Positions 53,805 to 62,717 are shown, counted from the first letter of the stretch. The stretch: 64,000 nt of DNA from Candidatus Methanohalarchaeum thermophilum (GCA_001914405.1 MSDW01000002.1:62001-126000); one strand, 5' to 3'. Numbers and translations are program-made. Notes: generated from the sequence alone by a model not told the origin.

Positions 53805-54362
53805 ATGTTTGATTATCTAGCTCCTTTTTATGATGAATTTTTATCGGTATCTGGGAGATATACCACGAAACCAGTGCTTGAGAATGCTTCTTTTAGAGAG
53901 GATAGCTTAGTTCTCGATGTTGGAGGGGGGACTGGTCACCTTGGTGAAAAAATCTCTGGTTCTATAGATTTAGATTATATTGTTTTGGATGAGAGCGAAA
54001 AAATGCTTAAGAGAGCTGCAAGAAAGGATTTATATTGTATAATTAAATCAAGTTCTAGTTATTTGCCCTTTAGGGATGAAGTTTTTGATTATGTGGTTTG
54101 TGTTGATGCTTTACATCATTTTGAAGATAAGGTTAAGAGCCTCGAGGAGATGATGAGGGTTTTGAAGAGGGATGGGGTTTTTTATTTATTGGATTTTTTG
54201 CCTAAAAAGTTGGTTACTAGGGTTATTTGTTTTTTCGAGAGATTATCTGGGGAGAGCACTTATTTTTGCAGCCCAAGTGAAATAGATAAATATATTATTG
54301 GTAGTTCAGAGTATAGGGCTCTTAATTCCTTTCAATTTCTTTTAAAAGCTAATAAAAATTGA
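53805..54362 (+). CDS. Class I SAM-dependent methyltransferase
   Basis: The 185-residue protein has motif I LDVGGGTGHLGEK, motif II-like YIVLDESEKMLKRA, LPFRDEVFDYVVCVDALHHFEDK and MMRVLKRDGVFYLLDFLP, the UbiE/small-molecule type. The target cannot be told. No obvious operon partner; it is preceded by element debris and convergent with nth. Confidence 0.82.
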   Translation: MFDYLAPFYDEFLSVSGRYTTKPVLENASFREDSLVLDVGGGTGHLGEKISGSIDLDYIVLDESEKMLKRAARKDLYCIIKSSSSYLPFRDEVFDYVVCVDALHHFEDKVKSLEEMMRVLKRDGVFYLLDFLPKKLVTRVICFFERLSGESTYFCSPSEIDKYIIGSSEYRALNSFQFLLKANKN

Positions 54363-54397
54363 TTGATATTGATTTTTTATCTTTTTTTATCCATTTT

Positions 54398-55063
54398 TTA
54401 TTTTTTAGGTCCTTTGTCATTGATGTAGTAATCGCATAAATCAGTTAAAAAACAATTAGAACAGGTGGGTGTTGGTGCTTTACATATTTCTCTTCCGTGT
54501 TTTATTAGGTTCAGGTGGAAGTCTTCCATAGCTTCTCTTGGTGTTTTATTTTCTAGAATATCGTGTGCTTTTTTTCTATTTACTTTTTCAGGAATTAGAC
54601 CTATTCTCTTGCTTACACGGAAGACATGTGTGTCAACGGGAAAGGTAGGTTTATTAAAATCGAAGTTAAGTATAACTGCAGCTGATTTAGGGCCTACACC
54701 AGGTAATTGCATTAGCCACTTTTTAGCTTCCTTCACGGGCATTTCATCTAGGAAATCTAGTGTTAGTTCTTCCTTTTGTTTTTTGATTTCCCTGAGAGAA
54801 CCTTTTATTCTTTTTGCTTTTTTGTTTTGTAGTCCAGCACCCTGAATTGCATCCGCGATTTCTTCCTTTGGTGCTTTAATTATCTGTTCCGGTTCTCCAA
54901 ACTTAGCGAGCAATGAACTGTAGGCTCTTTCCATGTTTTTATCGTTCGTGTTTTGGGATAAAATGACTTTAATAAGTGATAGAATATGGTCTTTTTCTCC
55001 TTGAGTCTCTGGTTGACCGTATTCAGCTCTAAATGCTTCAATAACTTGGTTGATCTTATCCAT
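54398..55063 (-). CDS. nth: Endonuclease III
   Basis: This base-excision glycosylase/AP lyase removes oxidised pyrimidines. The helix-hairpin-helix LPGVGPKSAAVIL has the catalytic Lys region and TFPVDTHVFRVSKRIGL holds the Asp. The [4Fe-4S] loop is CKAPTPTCSNCFLTDLC (C-x6-C-x2-C-x5-C). About 220 residues. I favour the second Met (MDKINQVIEAF, 55063). Confidence 0.93.
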   Translation of the reverse strand: MDKINQVIEAFRAEYGQPETQGEKDHILSLIKVILSQNTNDKNMERAYSSLLAKFGEPEQIIKAPKEEIADAIQGAGLQNKKAKRIKGSLREIKKQKEELTLDFLDEMPVKEAKKWLMQLPGVGPKSAAVILNFDFNKPTFPVDTHVFRVSKRIGLIPEKVNRKKAHDILENKTPREAMEDFHLNLIKHGREICKAPTPTCSNCFLTDLCDYYINDKGPKK

Positions 55064-55107
55064 ATTGATTGAACTCTCCATAAGAAAACTTATGTACTTA
55101 AGGGTTT

Positions 55108-55524
55108 TTATCCTCTAAAATCTTTTTTCTTCTTTTTGCTCAAGTACACTTGAGCAGCCATCTCCGGGTAATTGAATAGCAAATCTCTTGCAGTTATGAT
55201 CCCAATTAGGGTTCTGTTCCTTTACTACTGGCATTTTTTTTGATTTCATTTTCTTTCATTTTCTCAATACAGTATTCAAGTTTCTTCAATGGATGAATAG
55301 TTTTTAAGGGAGTGGACATTATATCCTTAGCTTTCAACTCTGAGAGATCATTTTTTTGCTACGGCTCCAACAATATCAGTTTCCGTGATTATGCCAATTG
55401 GTTTATTCCTAGTAACCACTGCCGAACCAACTTCATTTTCCCTTAAAGTTAAGGCTACTTTTGTGACTTCTTGGCTTACAGGAACAGTCAAAACTGGTTT
55501 TTGAGTTATTTCTTTAACCAACAT
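55108..55524 (-). pseudogene. CBS-domain pair protein with frameshifts
   Basis: First CBS: MLVKEITQKPVLTVPVSQEV, TLRENEVGSAVVTRNKPIGI, ITETDIVGAV. After a shift in an A run (near 55350): DLSELKAKDIMSTPLKTIHP, LEYCIEKMKENEIKKMPVV, then after further shifts TLIGIITARDLLFNYPEMAA and a stop. CBS pairs bind adenosine nucleotides and regulate partner proteins. Three one-base shifts, two in A runs, break it. A TnpB element lies just before its start. Confidence 0.7.
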
Positions 55525-55604
55525 ATGCTTATTACACTACAGTTTCTAGTCATTCTGACTTCTCCCATGGCTGAAGCATGTGGGGTTCTCCAGTCGAACA
55601 CTGT

Positions 55605-56714
55605 TTAGCATGTAGCATCACCTTTCTCTGCTGGAGTTCTGGGCACAGCCAGTAGCGCCCCCGCCTCGGATAGAGGTCTTTTAATGGACTTACCCAGGGC
55701 TCGTTTCCCAATATTGAGAGCACCATTTTTGTCCGCATTATCTTCGAGTCCACACTCTTTGCAAACAAACTTTCCTTGACCGATTCTCCTCGTGTCCTCC
55801 GAGCCACACCAGTTGCAGGTTTTTGACGTATCTCGTTCATCAACCTCAACGACCCTTATCCCCTCCCACCCCGCCTTATATTCGATGAAACGCTTCAGTT
55901 TGTCGAACGGGAATCTATGGAGTTTATCGTTGAACCTTCTACCCTTGTCTTCCTGCTCTCTTATTCCACTCAAATCCCCAATAGCGATTATAGCATCTCT
56001 CTCCTTCGCATCTTCGACTATTTTCCTACTTATCTTGTGCAGACGGTCTTCAACCTTTCTCGACTCTTTGTCTCCAATTCTCTTGATTACTTGTCTTCCT
56101 TTCCTAACCTTTTTCTTTCCAATCTTCTTACGAAGTTGCTTGAAGTGCTCTCTAATCTCTCGAACTTCCTCGCCATAGAAATTCGTTTCTCTGTCCTCTA
56201 ACGCCACAGACGTTGCAATCCACCGAACACCCATATCCACAGCGATTACATCCGAAAAAGAAGAAGGACAATCAGGACAAATAGCTTCAATTTCAATTTC
56301 CTTCTTGATAACAAGATGGACAAACCATTCTCCATCTTCCTTGACAAGTTCGGAGTCACCAAACTCACATTCTTCGACATCTTCTTCATCCTTGCAAGGA
56401 ATTATGGCAGGACACCAAATTGATTTTCCATTGCCTTTCTCAGGGTTATAAACAGGAATTTTGATCCAATATCTAGAAATTTCTGTATCTTGTTTCTCCA
56501 CCTTTATGAGGTCATTTCTGAGTCTTATTGGCTGTTCATTTTTCGGGTTATTTTGTCTTTCAACTCTTTTCGCTTGTTGCTTTGTAGCAGAATACAGTTG
56601 GGAATCTTCACCGTTCACAGCTTTCTGAAATTCTCTATACTCTCGTTCTAACAGTTCTTCCTTGATATTTGTCAAGCGATGAAGTTTGATTCTAACTGTC
56701 CTTCTGGTTTTCAT
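55605..56714 (-). CDS. tnpB: TnpB RNA-guided nuclease (intact), second family
   Basis: About 369 residues from MKTRRTVRIKLHRL. RuvC I Asp in VIAVDMGVRWIATSV, RuvC II Glu position in IIAIGDLSGIREQ (GDL, so the acidic residue is Asp or lies one turn away), zinc finger CNWCGSEDTRRIGQGKFVCKECG and RuvC III DNADKNGALNIGKRALG. The ATG at 56714 overlaps the tnpA stop (TGATATG); the open frame upstream is tnpA sequence out of frame. The 3' end with SEAGALLAVPRTPAEKG leads into the right end, the expected omega-RNA source. Confidence 0.85.
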   Translation of the reverse strand: MKTRRTVRIKLHRLTNIKEELLEREYREFQKAVNGEDSQLYSATKQQAKRVERQNNPKNEQPIRLRNDLIKVEKQDTEISRYWIKIPVYNPEKGNGKSIWCPAIIPCKDEEDVEECEFGDSELVKEDGEWFVHLVIKKEIEIEAICPDCPSSFSDVIAVDMGVRWIATSVALEDRETNFYGEEVREIREHFKQLRKKIGKKKVRKGRQVIKRIGDKESRKVEDRLHKISRKIVEDAKERDAIIAIGDLSGIREQEDKGRRFNDKLHRFPFDKLKRFIEYKAGWEGIRVVEVDERDTSKTCNWCGSEDTRRIGQGKFVCKECGLEDNADKNGALNIGKRALGKSIKRPLSEAGALLAVPRTPAEKGDATC

Positions 56715-56715
56715 A

Positions 56716-57108
56716 TCAGACACCTGTTTGAGCCTCAATATATTCCTTGATGGTTTCACTCGAAATATTATCTGCTGAGGAAATAAAATAACTCCTTGTC
56801 CATAATGTAGGCAAGGAACTGAAATCAAATTCTTCATTTAGCCTTCTTGAAGTATATCCTTTTATCTGTTAAATTATCTTATTTGGAGAAATAGTGGGTT
56901 TCCCTTCTATGAATAAATGAACGTGGTCAGGACTTATTGAGAGTTTAAGAATTTTGAGACCTAACTCATTAGCCTTCTCCTGAATCAATTCTCTCAACCT
57001 TTTCTTCACCTCTCCTTTGAGAACTTTTTTTCGATATTTAGGACACCAAATGAAATGATAGTTTAACAGGTGAACAGATGTCCTTTCCCGACTGTATCCT
57101 CTTGGCAA
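56716..57108 (-). pseudogene. tnpA: tnpA with one in-frame TAA
   Basis: Codons 1-79 read to KPTISPNKII and include the HUH motif (SPDHVHLFIEG). A single TAA at 56869-56871 interrupts an otherwise continuous frame: QIKGYTSRRLNEEFDFSSLP, TLWTRSYFISSADNISSETI, KEYIEAQTGV, with the catalytic Tyr in RSYFIS. The stop sits where a Gln is expected (CAA to TAA), so one point mutation has silenced it. Confidence 0.82.
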
Positions 57109-57160
57109 TATATGAACCTTCCCTATCTACATACATATATCCACCACCTATTAAGCCTGC

Positions 57161-58060
57161 CTATTCGCCATTCACCCCACCGCTAAAACGGGTGGGCTTT
57201 CTGGCGAGATCCTTGTAATCAGTTCTTAGTGCACCAATTGCTCCGATAAACATTGGTTCCTGAGGGTAAATTGTTTCTATTTCATTTAACTTAGTAGTTC
57301 TATCTAGGACATTTTTAAGTATATTATTGTTTTCTAGGAATCCTCCGGCGTAAACTATCTTATTTATATCCTTATTTTTGGCTATACTGGATGCTATAAT
57401 TGCTATATTTTCACCAATCATAGATATTAGTGAATTTAAAAAGTCTGGGTTACATATCTCATCTATTTCTTTGTCTAATTTACCAAAGGAAGCAGCAGTC
57501 ATTTCTCTAAAACCTGGTTCAATTCTATCGTCCTCTCTTGGATAAATATCTCCTACTTTTAGATCAATATTGTATCTATTTCCTTTTTCCGCTAATTCTA
57601 AAGCCCTCTGATGATCCTTCACATCGCAGATTAATCCAGCGAAATTATCGAACATAGACCCTCCTAAAGCAGTTCCTCCAACATGTCTAACCTCTTCGCC
57701 TTTTTCGTGTACTATAGAGGTCCCGCTACCTATTGTAACAACAAGATATTCAGATGGCCTTTTTTCCTTAGGAACCAGATGCCTAACTCCTATTGAATTA
57801 GCCTTAAACTCTTCTAAGATATTTATTTGATCTATATCGAGTTTTTCCTTGTAATATAAAGCTTTTCCACCTGTTAAAGACAATAATTTATCCCTAAAAC
57901 CAATTTTTCTCCTTAAGAGATCTATTTTATCTAGATCAGTTCTATAAAAATGAAATTGAGGAGTCCCTCTTTCAACATAAGCTACTTTAGTCAAAGTCTG
58001 GCCAGCATCCACTCCTATCCGTTCCTCAAAGAAATCCAGATCCTCCAACATCTTACTCAA
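57161..58060 (-). CDS. Type II pantothenate kinase-like protein
   Basis: The 299-residue ASKHA-fold protein has RIGVDAGQTLTKVAYVERG (phosphate 1), VVTIGSGTSIVHEKGEEVRHVGGTALGG (phosphate 2/substrate) and IVYAGGFLENNNILKNVLDR (adenosine). It resembles S. aureus-type PanK (pantothenate + ATP), which would start CoA synthesis; other archaea use different enzymes, so substrate is inferred. The last dozen residues (RKPTRFSGGVNGE) and stop are encoded by the left end of the adjacent IS element, replacing the native C-terminus. Confidence 0.75.
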   Translation of the reverse strand: MSKMLEDLDFFEERIGVDAGQTLTKVAYVERGTPQFHFYRTDLDKIDLLRRKIGFRDKLLSLTGGKALYYKEKLDIDQINILEEFKANSIGVRHLVPKEKRPSEYLVVTIGSGTSIVHEKGEEVRHVGGTALGGSMFDNFAGLICDVKDHQRALELAEKGNRYNIDLKVGDIYPREDDRIEPGFREMTAASFGKLDKEIDEICNPDFLNSLISMIGENIAIIASSIAKNKDINKIVYAGGFLENNNILKNVLDRTTKLNEIETIYPQEPMFIGAIGALRTDYKDLARKPTRFSGGVNGE

Positions 58061-58091
58061 GACATATATACTTGCCTCTCTACCAAGAAAA

Positions 58092-58646
58092 CTACTCTAA
58101 TGTTCTCTTCGCTAATCTTTCTATACCTGACCTAGCTTCATCTAATGAATAAACTCTTTCAGTACCATTTTCTTCTTTTACCTCCATATTCCATGGTCTA
58201 CTATACAAAAAGAGTTTATTTACCTTTCCATGGTAATATGGATTATCATCTATATAAAAATCGTGGCCTAAATCATGTTTTTCCGCTTCTCTAATAAAAT
58301 CAGAATAATGTTCATCCTCATATATGCCATGCATCTCAAGCCAACTCTTCATCTGCTTTTCTCTCTTCATCCTAGCAGTCACTATATCTACCCTACTAGA
58401 AATCTCACAGATCTTTTTAACTTTCCGCCGCAGATTATCTTCAGTCGGAGAAATACACTCCCAGTCGTCTTTCCATAACTTATTAGTTACCTCAATAAGA
58501 GTCCTCTTAGAAAAAGGAGCACATTCACAATCGTAATCCCCAATATCCTCCAAAGTATAAGAGTAGTCATAACGAGAATTAAAGTCCTTTATAAAAGCCT
58601 TCTGTGTCTCTGCTAAAACTCCATCCATATCTATTGAAATCTTCAT
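58092..58646 (-). CDS. 5'(3')-deoxyribonucleotidase-like HAD phosphatase
   Basis: The 184-residue protein has KISIDMDGVLAETQKAF (HAD motif I, catalytic Asp pair), DIVTARMKREKQMKSWLEMHGI (motif II) and DFYIDDNPYYHGKVNKLFLYSRPWN (motif III Asp), the NT5C pattern. It probably removes phosphate from (deoxy)nucleotides. It ends 31 bases from the PanK-like start, in the same orientation. Confidence 0.85.
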   Translation of the reverse strand: MKISIDMDGVLAETQKAFIKDFNSRYDYSYTLEDIGDYDCECAPFSKRTLIEVTNKLWKDDWECISPTEDNLRRKVKKICEISSRVDIVTARMKREKQMKSWLEMHGIYEDEHYSDFIREAEKHDLGHDFYIDDNPYYHGKVNKLFLYSRPWNMEVKEENGTERVYSLDEARSGIERLAKRTLE

Positions 58647-58767
58647 TCCTAAAAAACATTAAACGCTAAGAGCAAAAATTTTTTGGATAAAAAAATAACC
58701 CCAAGTAGAAAATACAAAACCATTCTTCTACCAAGAAAAAAAGAACCTAAACAACTTAAACCAAGAT

Positions 58768-59093
58768 GTGACTTCCTCCCCTACCAAAATCAAGAAATTT
58801 TAGAAAGGAAGATTCCAGAGTCAAAGGAGGTTTTACTTCCTACCGACGTCATCCAATCTCAGTCCTGGGCGGCCCTTATCTAGGAAGCTTTCTATGGGAG
58901 ATTCCCTGATCCTTATCCACGAAACTTTAAATACCCAAGAGATGGGTACAGAGATTTACGCGTCAAGGGCTTAAACATCGGCCACAACCCCAGCCCTACA
59001 CCCAAAACCTAAAACACAGAACCATCTACCCCCAGGTTAATTCATCCCTCTACCAAAATCAAAGATCTTGGAAAGAGTCTTCTCAACCACTAA
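58768..59093 (+). mobile_element. Noncoding element family B, diverged copy
   Basis: GTGACTTCCTCCCCTACC begins it; hairpin and GATTCCAGAGTCAAAGG follow. GTCATCCAATCTCAGTCCTGGGCGG, TTATCTAGGAAGCTTT and GGCCACAACCCC match the element at 50003. 3' tip GTTAATTCATCCCTCTACC, hairpin, GTCTTCTCAACCACTAA, flank GATAAA. It lies 18 bases after the acetyltransferase stop. Confidence 0.68.
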
Positions 59094-59111
59094 GATAAAA
59101 AAAACATTAAT

Positions 59112-59663
59112 CTACCTCAGATCCCTTTGCATGTAAATTAAGTCCTTATACCTACCATCTTGCAGCACTCCATCTCTTATACTCCCTGCTTTCTCAAAAC
59201 CCAGTTTATTATATAGATTGATAGCAACTTCATTTGTTTCATGTACCTTAAGAACTAATATATCCAATTTTAACCTCTGTCTAGCTTCTTCAATTAATCT
59301 TCTAAGGGAATACTCACCAATACCTCTTCCTCGTATTCCTTCTCTCAACAAAATACCAACCTCACCCAGATGAGACTTAGCCTCTTCACCTCTAACAACA
59401 CTCAAAGAACCCATAACCCTATCATCAACATCCACAACTAATTGAACTCTCTCTCCTTTTTCAACATCCTTAAGCGCCTCAGCCGTCCAATCAATCTGCT
59501 CCTCAAAACTCATTTTCTCCTGATACCTAAATTCCGCTCCCTCTTCAATCAACGCATTCATTAGCTCCTGCAGATCACTTGCATCAGACATCTCCAAATA
59601 CCTTAATACAACCTCACCAACTTCACTAACAGTAAACTTATCCACAACACTACCAGAGAACAT
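59112..59663 (-). CDS. GNAT family N-acetyltransferase
   Basis: The 183-residue protein has the GNAT start VVLRYLEMSDASDLQELMNAL, beta-4 VMGSLSVVRGE, the acetyl-CoA loop LREGIRGRGIGEYSLRRLIEEAR and C-terminal INLYNKLGFEKAGSIRDGVLQDGRYKDLIYMQRDL. It acetylates an unknown amine or protein N-terminus. Length is normal. Confidence 0.87.
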   Translation of the reverse strand: MFSGSVVDKFTVSEVGEVVLRYLEMSDASDLQELMNALIEEGAEFRYQEKMSFEEQIDWTAEALKDVEKGERVQLVVDVDDRVMGSLSVVRGEEAKSHLGEVGILLREGIRGRGIGEYSLRRLIEEARQRLKLDILVLKVHETNEVAINLYNKLGFEKAGSIRDGVLQDGRYKDLIYMQRDLR

Positions 59664-59765
59664 TACAGCTCACCACCAAGATCAACCAAACCAAGTAAAA
59701 TCCATTAAAATAAACAAATTCAATTATAGATCAAAGAAAACAATATACTTAACCCACAACCACCA

Positions 59766-60130
59766 CGTCAACTACCCCTCCCCAGATCAGAGATTTAGGA
59801 AGGGGCTTGAAAAAGCCTCTGTAGAGGGGATAGGAGATTAGCTTAATGCAATGTCCTCTCATAGGGTGAGGGCAAGTTGAGCTACGTTCGGGGCCGAGTG
59901 TCTGACAAATACACCTTGGGGTGCCTCCCAAGCCACCAGGCTCTGGAAGTCCAAGCCGGACGAAACACGCTGACGCCGCCAACCCAATGGCATGCAACAT
60001 CGCCTTGGATCCTCTAATGCCTGCCCCAACATTGGCGATAGGAAATAACTCACCCCTGGCAAGGTGAGGCCAAAAAACCTTTGACACAAAAAAATTGCCA
60101 GAACAAAAAACAAAAAAACAAAAACAGAAA
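59766..60130 (+). ncRNA. Omega-RNA-like leader of iscB
   Basis: This 365-base GC-rich segment precedes the iscB ATG, the place where IscB guide RNA is coded. Inverted words include AAGCCTCTGTAGAGG, CCTCTCATAGGGTGAGG, CACCTTGGGGTG and GCCTGCCCCAACATTGGC. The guide would be the about 16 bases just before 59766 (AACCCACAACCACCAC). No protein is coded. The partner iscB is broken, so function now would need an IscB elsewhere. Confidence 0.65.
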
Positions 60131-60141
60131 AAGGAGTGAAC

Positions 60142-61773
60142 ATGTGTACCCAAAAGGTATTTGTTCAGGACAAAAACGGAGCGCCATTGATGCCCTACAA
60201 AACCCGCTAAGGCTAAACACCTATTGGAGAAGGGGAAAGCAAAGGTAGTGGAGAGAACACCCCTCACTATTCGATTAAACTACAAAATCAAGGGAAAAGA
60301 AAAACAAGGAAAAAGTTACCCTAAGAATCGATCCCGGCTACTCAAAAATAGGATTTTCAGTGATTGCAGACAACAAAGAACTAATAACTGGTGAATTGGA
60401 GCTTAGAAACGATATCTCAAAAAAGCTACAGGAGAGAAGAAAATATCAAAGACAAAGAACACACAGAAACACAAGATACAGAGAACCCAAATCCAATAAC
60501 AAGAAAAAGAGAGAAGAGATGGTTGGTTAGCTCCTTCAATTAGGCACAAGAAAAACACCTACATCAAACTAGTTAAGAAACGTGACCTCCTCACCTACCT
60601 AAATCAAGATTTTGGAAGGTGCTTCTATCCATTCACAAGACCGGTATCCGAGATTAGTGCCTTGTTGCACGATAGTCTTCCAAGGCGAACACGGTTCGCC
60701 ATTCCTTGCAGGTTCCCAGGGCTTACACTTGTTTTCAGGACTCATCACCTATATCCATCACTATTTTCTGCCCGGGCTTGGGGTTCGGTCACTTGAACCC
60801 CGTTCCAAGTCTTCCCACGTATCCATTGCGGAAGAGCCTATTGCCCAAACACTCAGCTGTTCAAACTCGACATATAGACTTGGAACACCTCTAAGCAATA
60901 GAATATTTTGTTTCTCTACTACATAAAACAACCCCAATTCATCACCCACCTAAATCAAAGATTCAGGAAGGTGACTTCTTGGTTAATAGGTTAAAAAGGT
61001 TTTACCTATTGACGAGGTAGTGGTGAAAGTAGCTAAGTTTGACCAACAAAAAATACAAAACCCCGAAATATCAGGAATAGAATACCAGCAAGGAACACTA
61101 CAAGGGTATAATGTCAGAAACTATCTTTTGGAAAAGTCCGACCACGAATGTGTTTACTGTGGAAAAGAAGATGTCCCCCTATAGTTAGAGCACATCATTC
61201 CCAAATCCAGAGGTGGAACAGATAGAGTATCCAATCTAGCCATCAGCTGTAGAAAATGTAACCAAGAGAAAGCCAACCAGACGGCAGAGGAATTTGGACA
61301 CCCAGAGGTTCAGGAGAGACCAAAAGAACCTTTGAAGGAGGCAGCATTTATGAATCAAGTTCGTTGGAAGATAGTCAATGAATTGAGTTGCAACCACACC
61401 TTTGGATACATTACCAAAAAAAAAGCGGATAGAGCTTGGGTTAGAAAAGTCCCACATCAACGATGCCTTCCTCATCGCCTGCGGAAAAAACCAAGAAAGA
61501 ACACAACCATATGTTGTAAAACAGAACCGCAGAAACAACAGATCAATACAAACAAACAGAAAGGGCTATGGTAGAAGCATTAGAAGAAAAAGATATGACT
61601 TTCAGCCCACAGACTTAGTAGAAAAAAACCAACTCATCCACAAAGTCAAAGGAGTATTCAACTATGGCAGATGGGTAAGATTAGTTAATCAATGGAGAGA
61701 AAAAGTAAACTCCTCTATCAAAAAAGTTAGTTTGGTCAAATATGGTGCAGGACTCCAATTCATACCAACCTAA
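60142..61773 (+). pseudogene. iscB: iscB (RuvC-HNH nuclease), broken
   Basis: AAGGAGTGAAC precedes ATG 60142. The N-terminal RRXRR-like part reads KVFVQDKNGAPLMPYKTR, then AKAKHLLEKGKAKVVERTPL; RuvC I is LRIDPGYSKIGFSVIADN; the Arg-rich bridge helix is ERRKYQRQRTHRNTRYR. After the inserted element come VVKVAKFDQQKIQNPEISG, the HNH domain ([41 protein letters not shown]) and the RuvC III region ([13 protein letters not shown]). Frameshifts near 60213, 60312, 60515 and 61420, a TAG at 61182-61184 and a 409-base insertion disable it. Confidence 0.85.
60582..60990 (+). mobile_element. Noncoding element family A, copy 2, inside iscB
   Basis: Almost identical to 51145-51553. It separates iscB codons ...YIKLVKK from VKKVLPIDEV and is flanked on the right by GTTAAA, the standard target. 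Removing it leaves ...AAGAAA(C)GTTAAAAAGG, without a target duplication, as expected for IS200/IS605-type insertion. The near identity to the other copy shows recent movement. Confidence 0.85.
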
Positions 61774-61839
61774 ATTTTCAATTCACCCCTGCCAATCAAA
61801 GACTGGAAGAAGTCTTCTCAAAAAAAAGATAAAAGAAGT

Positions 61840-62112
61840 GATAAGTAAGCTAGAAAAACTATTTTTTTGTTATCTTTTCTTTTTCCTAATATCTAATACA
61901 ATACTTGACTCATATCTCAAAGTCTAATCTACGGGTATGTTCCGAGTAAGCAGATATGGATTTTTCTTTTTGTTTAAAATAATTTTTAATTTAGTAATTG
62001 GCTTATTTGGAGAAAGTAGGTAGAAAAACTTTAAGAAGTTATTTTTCTGCTTAACACTTTTTTTTTAGTTTTTATTTTTTTATTGTAGTAATAGAATAGG
62101 TGTTGGGTGCTT
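61840..62112. other. AT-rich spacer
   Basis: T-rich on the plus strand; no gene. The poly-T stretch at about 62060-62090 may terminate minus- or plus-strand transcripts. Confidence 0.3.
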
Positions 62113-62670
62113 CTAAACTTTGAAGGGACTATCGTGTCCTGGTATCACGAGGTCTGCTATTTTTATTATTTTTTGGATACTTTCCATGGATTTTTCTTTG
62201 TCTATGTTTATTCCGGGAGGTTTTTCTTTGAGGTAATTTGTTTTTTCTGGTAATGCGTCTCCTGCTACTACTATATTTTTATTGGTTTCTTTATCTTTTA
62301 TTAGAACTGAAACATGGTTTTTTGTGTGTCCTGGTGTATTAATGATTTTTAATTGGTTTAGGTCTTTGTTTATTCTTTTATGAAACTTGGACCTATCTTT
62401 TGGTTGGTCTGTTGTTTTTTCTGCTTCTTTGAATATGTGGTTGCATCCCTTGTGGTCAAAGTGTAGGTGCGTGTTTATTACAAAGTCTATATCATTAGGG
62501 CTGTAATCCAGTTTTTTTAGATTTTGTTTTATTTCTTTTTCATTTTGTGGAGCTGCAGTATCTATGATACAGATGGAATCGTAGTCTGTTAGTACTACTG
62601 AAGACGATGCATATTGGATATTACCGTTTTTTCTTTCTATTTGGCCTTCTTTTATTATTTCGTAAGACAT
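62113..62670 (-). CDS. Metallo-beta-lactamase fold hydrolase
   Basis: The 185-residue protein has the zinc motif INTHLHFDHKGCNH (HxHxDH), INTPGHTKNHVSVLI, VVAGDALPEK (bridging Asp) and LVIPGHDSPF (last His). It resembles the N-acyl homoserine lactonase/glyoxalase II-like group, but the substrate is unknown. Shorter than many relatives (about 220-250). Confidence 0.83.
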   Translation of the reverse strand: MSYEIIKEGQIERKNGNIQYASSSVVLTDYDSICIIDTAAPQNEKEIKQNLKKLDYSPNDIDFVINTHLHFDHKGCNHIFKEAEKTTDQPKDRSKFHKRINKDLNQLKIINTPGHTKNHVSVLIKDKETNKNIVVAGDALPEKTNYLKEKPPGINIDKEKSMESIQKIIKIADLVIPGHDSPFKV

Positions 62671-62717
62671 CGTTTCTTTATCTTTAAATTGTTTTTATTC
62701 CTTAATTAGTTTTTAAG

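Larger units (their letters stand above)
55556..57205 (-). mobile_element. IS200/IS605 element, second TnpB family
   Basis: Right end on + is TGACTTCTCCCATGGC, loop, GCATGTGGGGTTCTCC; left end is the stem CCCCACCGCTAAAACGGGTGGG at about 57175-57197. These ends differ from the GTGAACTACC group. It carries a tnpA with one internal stop and an intact tnpB. The left end overlaps the 3' end of the PanK-like gene and the right end is 30 bases before the broken CBS gene. A second copy starts at 62824. Confidence 0.82.
59766..61827 (+). mobile_element. IscB element carrying an inserted noncoding element
   Basis: Ends are GTCAACTACCCCTCCCC with hairpin and GGGGCTT (59766) and CAATTCACCCCTGCC, hairpin, GTCTTCTCAAAAAA, flank GATAAA (61828). 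The order is omega-RNA-like leader, iscB, 3' tip, as in known IscB loci. iscB is on +, while tnpB genes with the same ends are on -, as expected if IscB and TnpB are coded on opposite strands relative to the TnpA-cut strand. No tnpA is present. Confidence 0.8.

Noticed and set aside
56715-56837. Upstream extension of the 55605 tnpB
   Set aside because: These codons are tnpA sequence read out of frame; the family start is MKTRRTVRIKL at 56714.
58683-58883. Short + strand frame after the nucleotidase
   Set aside because: It runs straight into the family B element and has no similarity or ribosome site.
59749-60267. Long minus-strand frames over the iscB leader as a protein gene
   Set aside because: They overlap the omega-RNA-like region, have no ribosome site and resemble no family.
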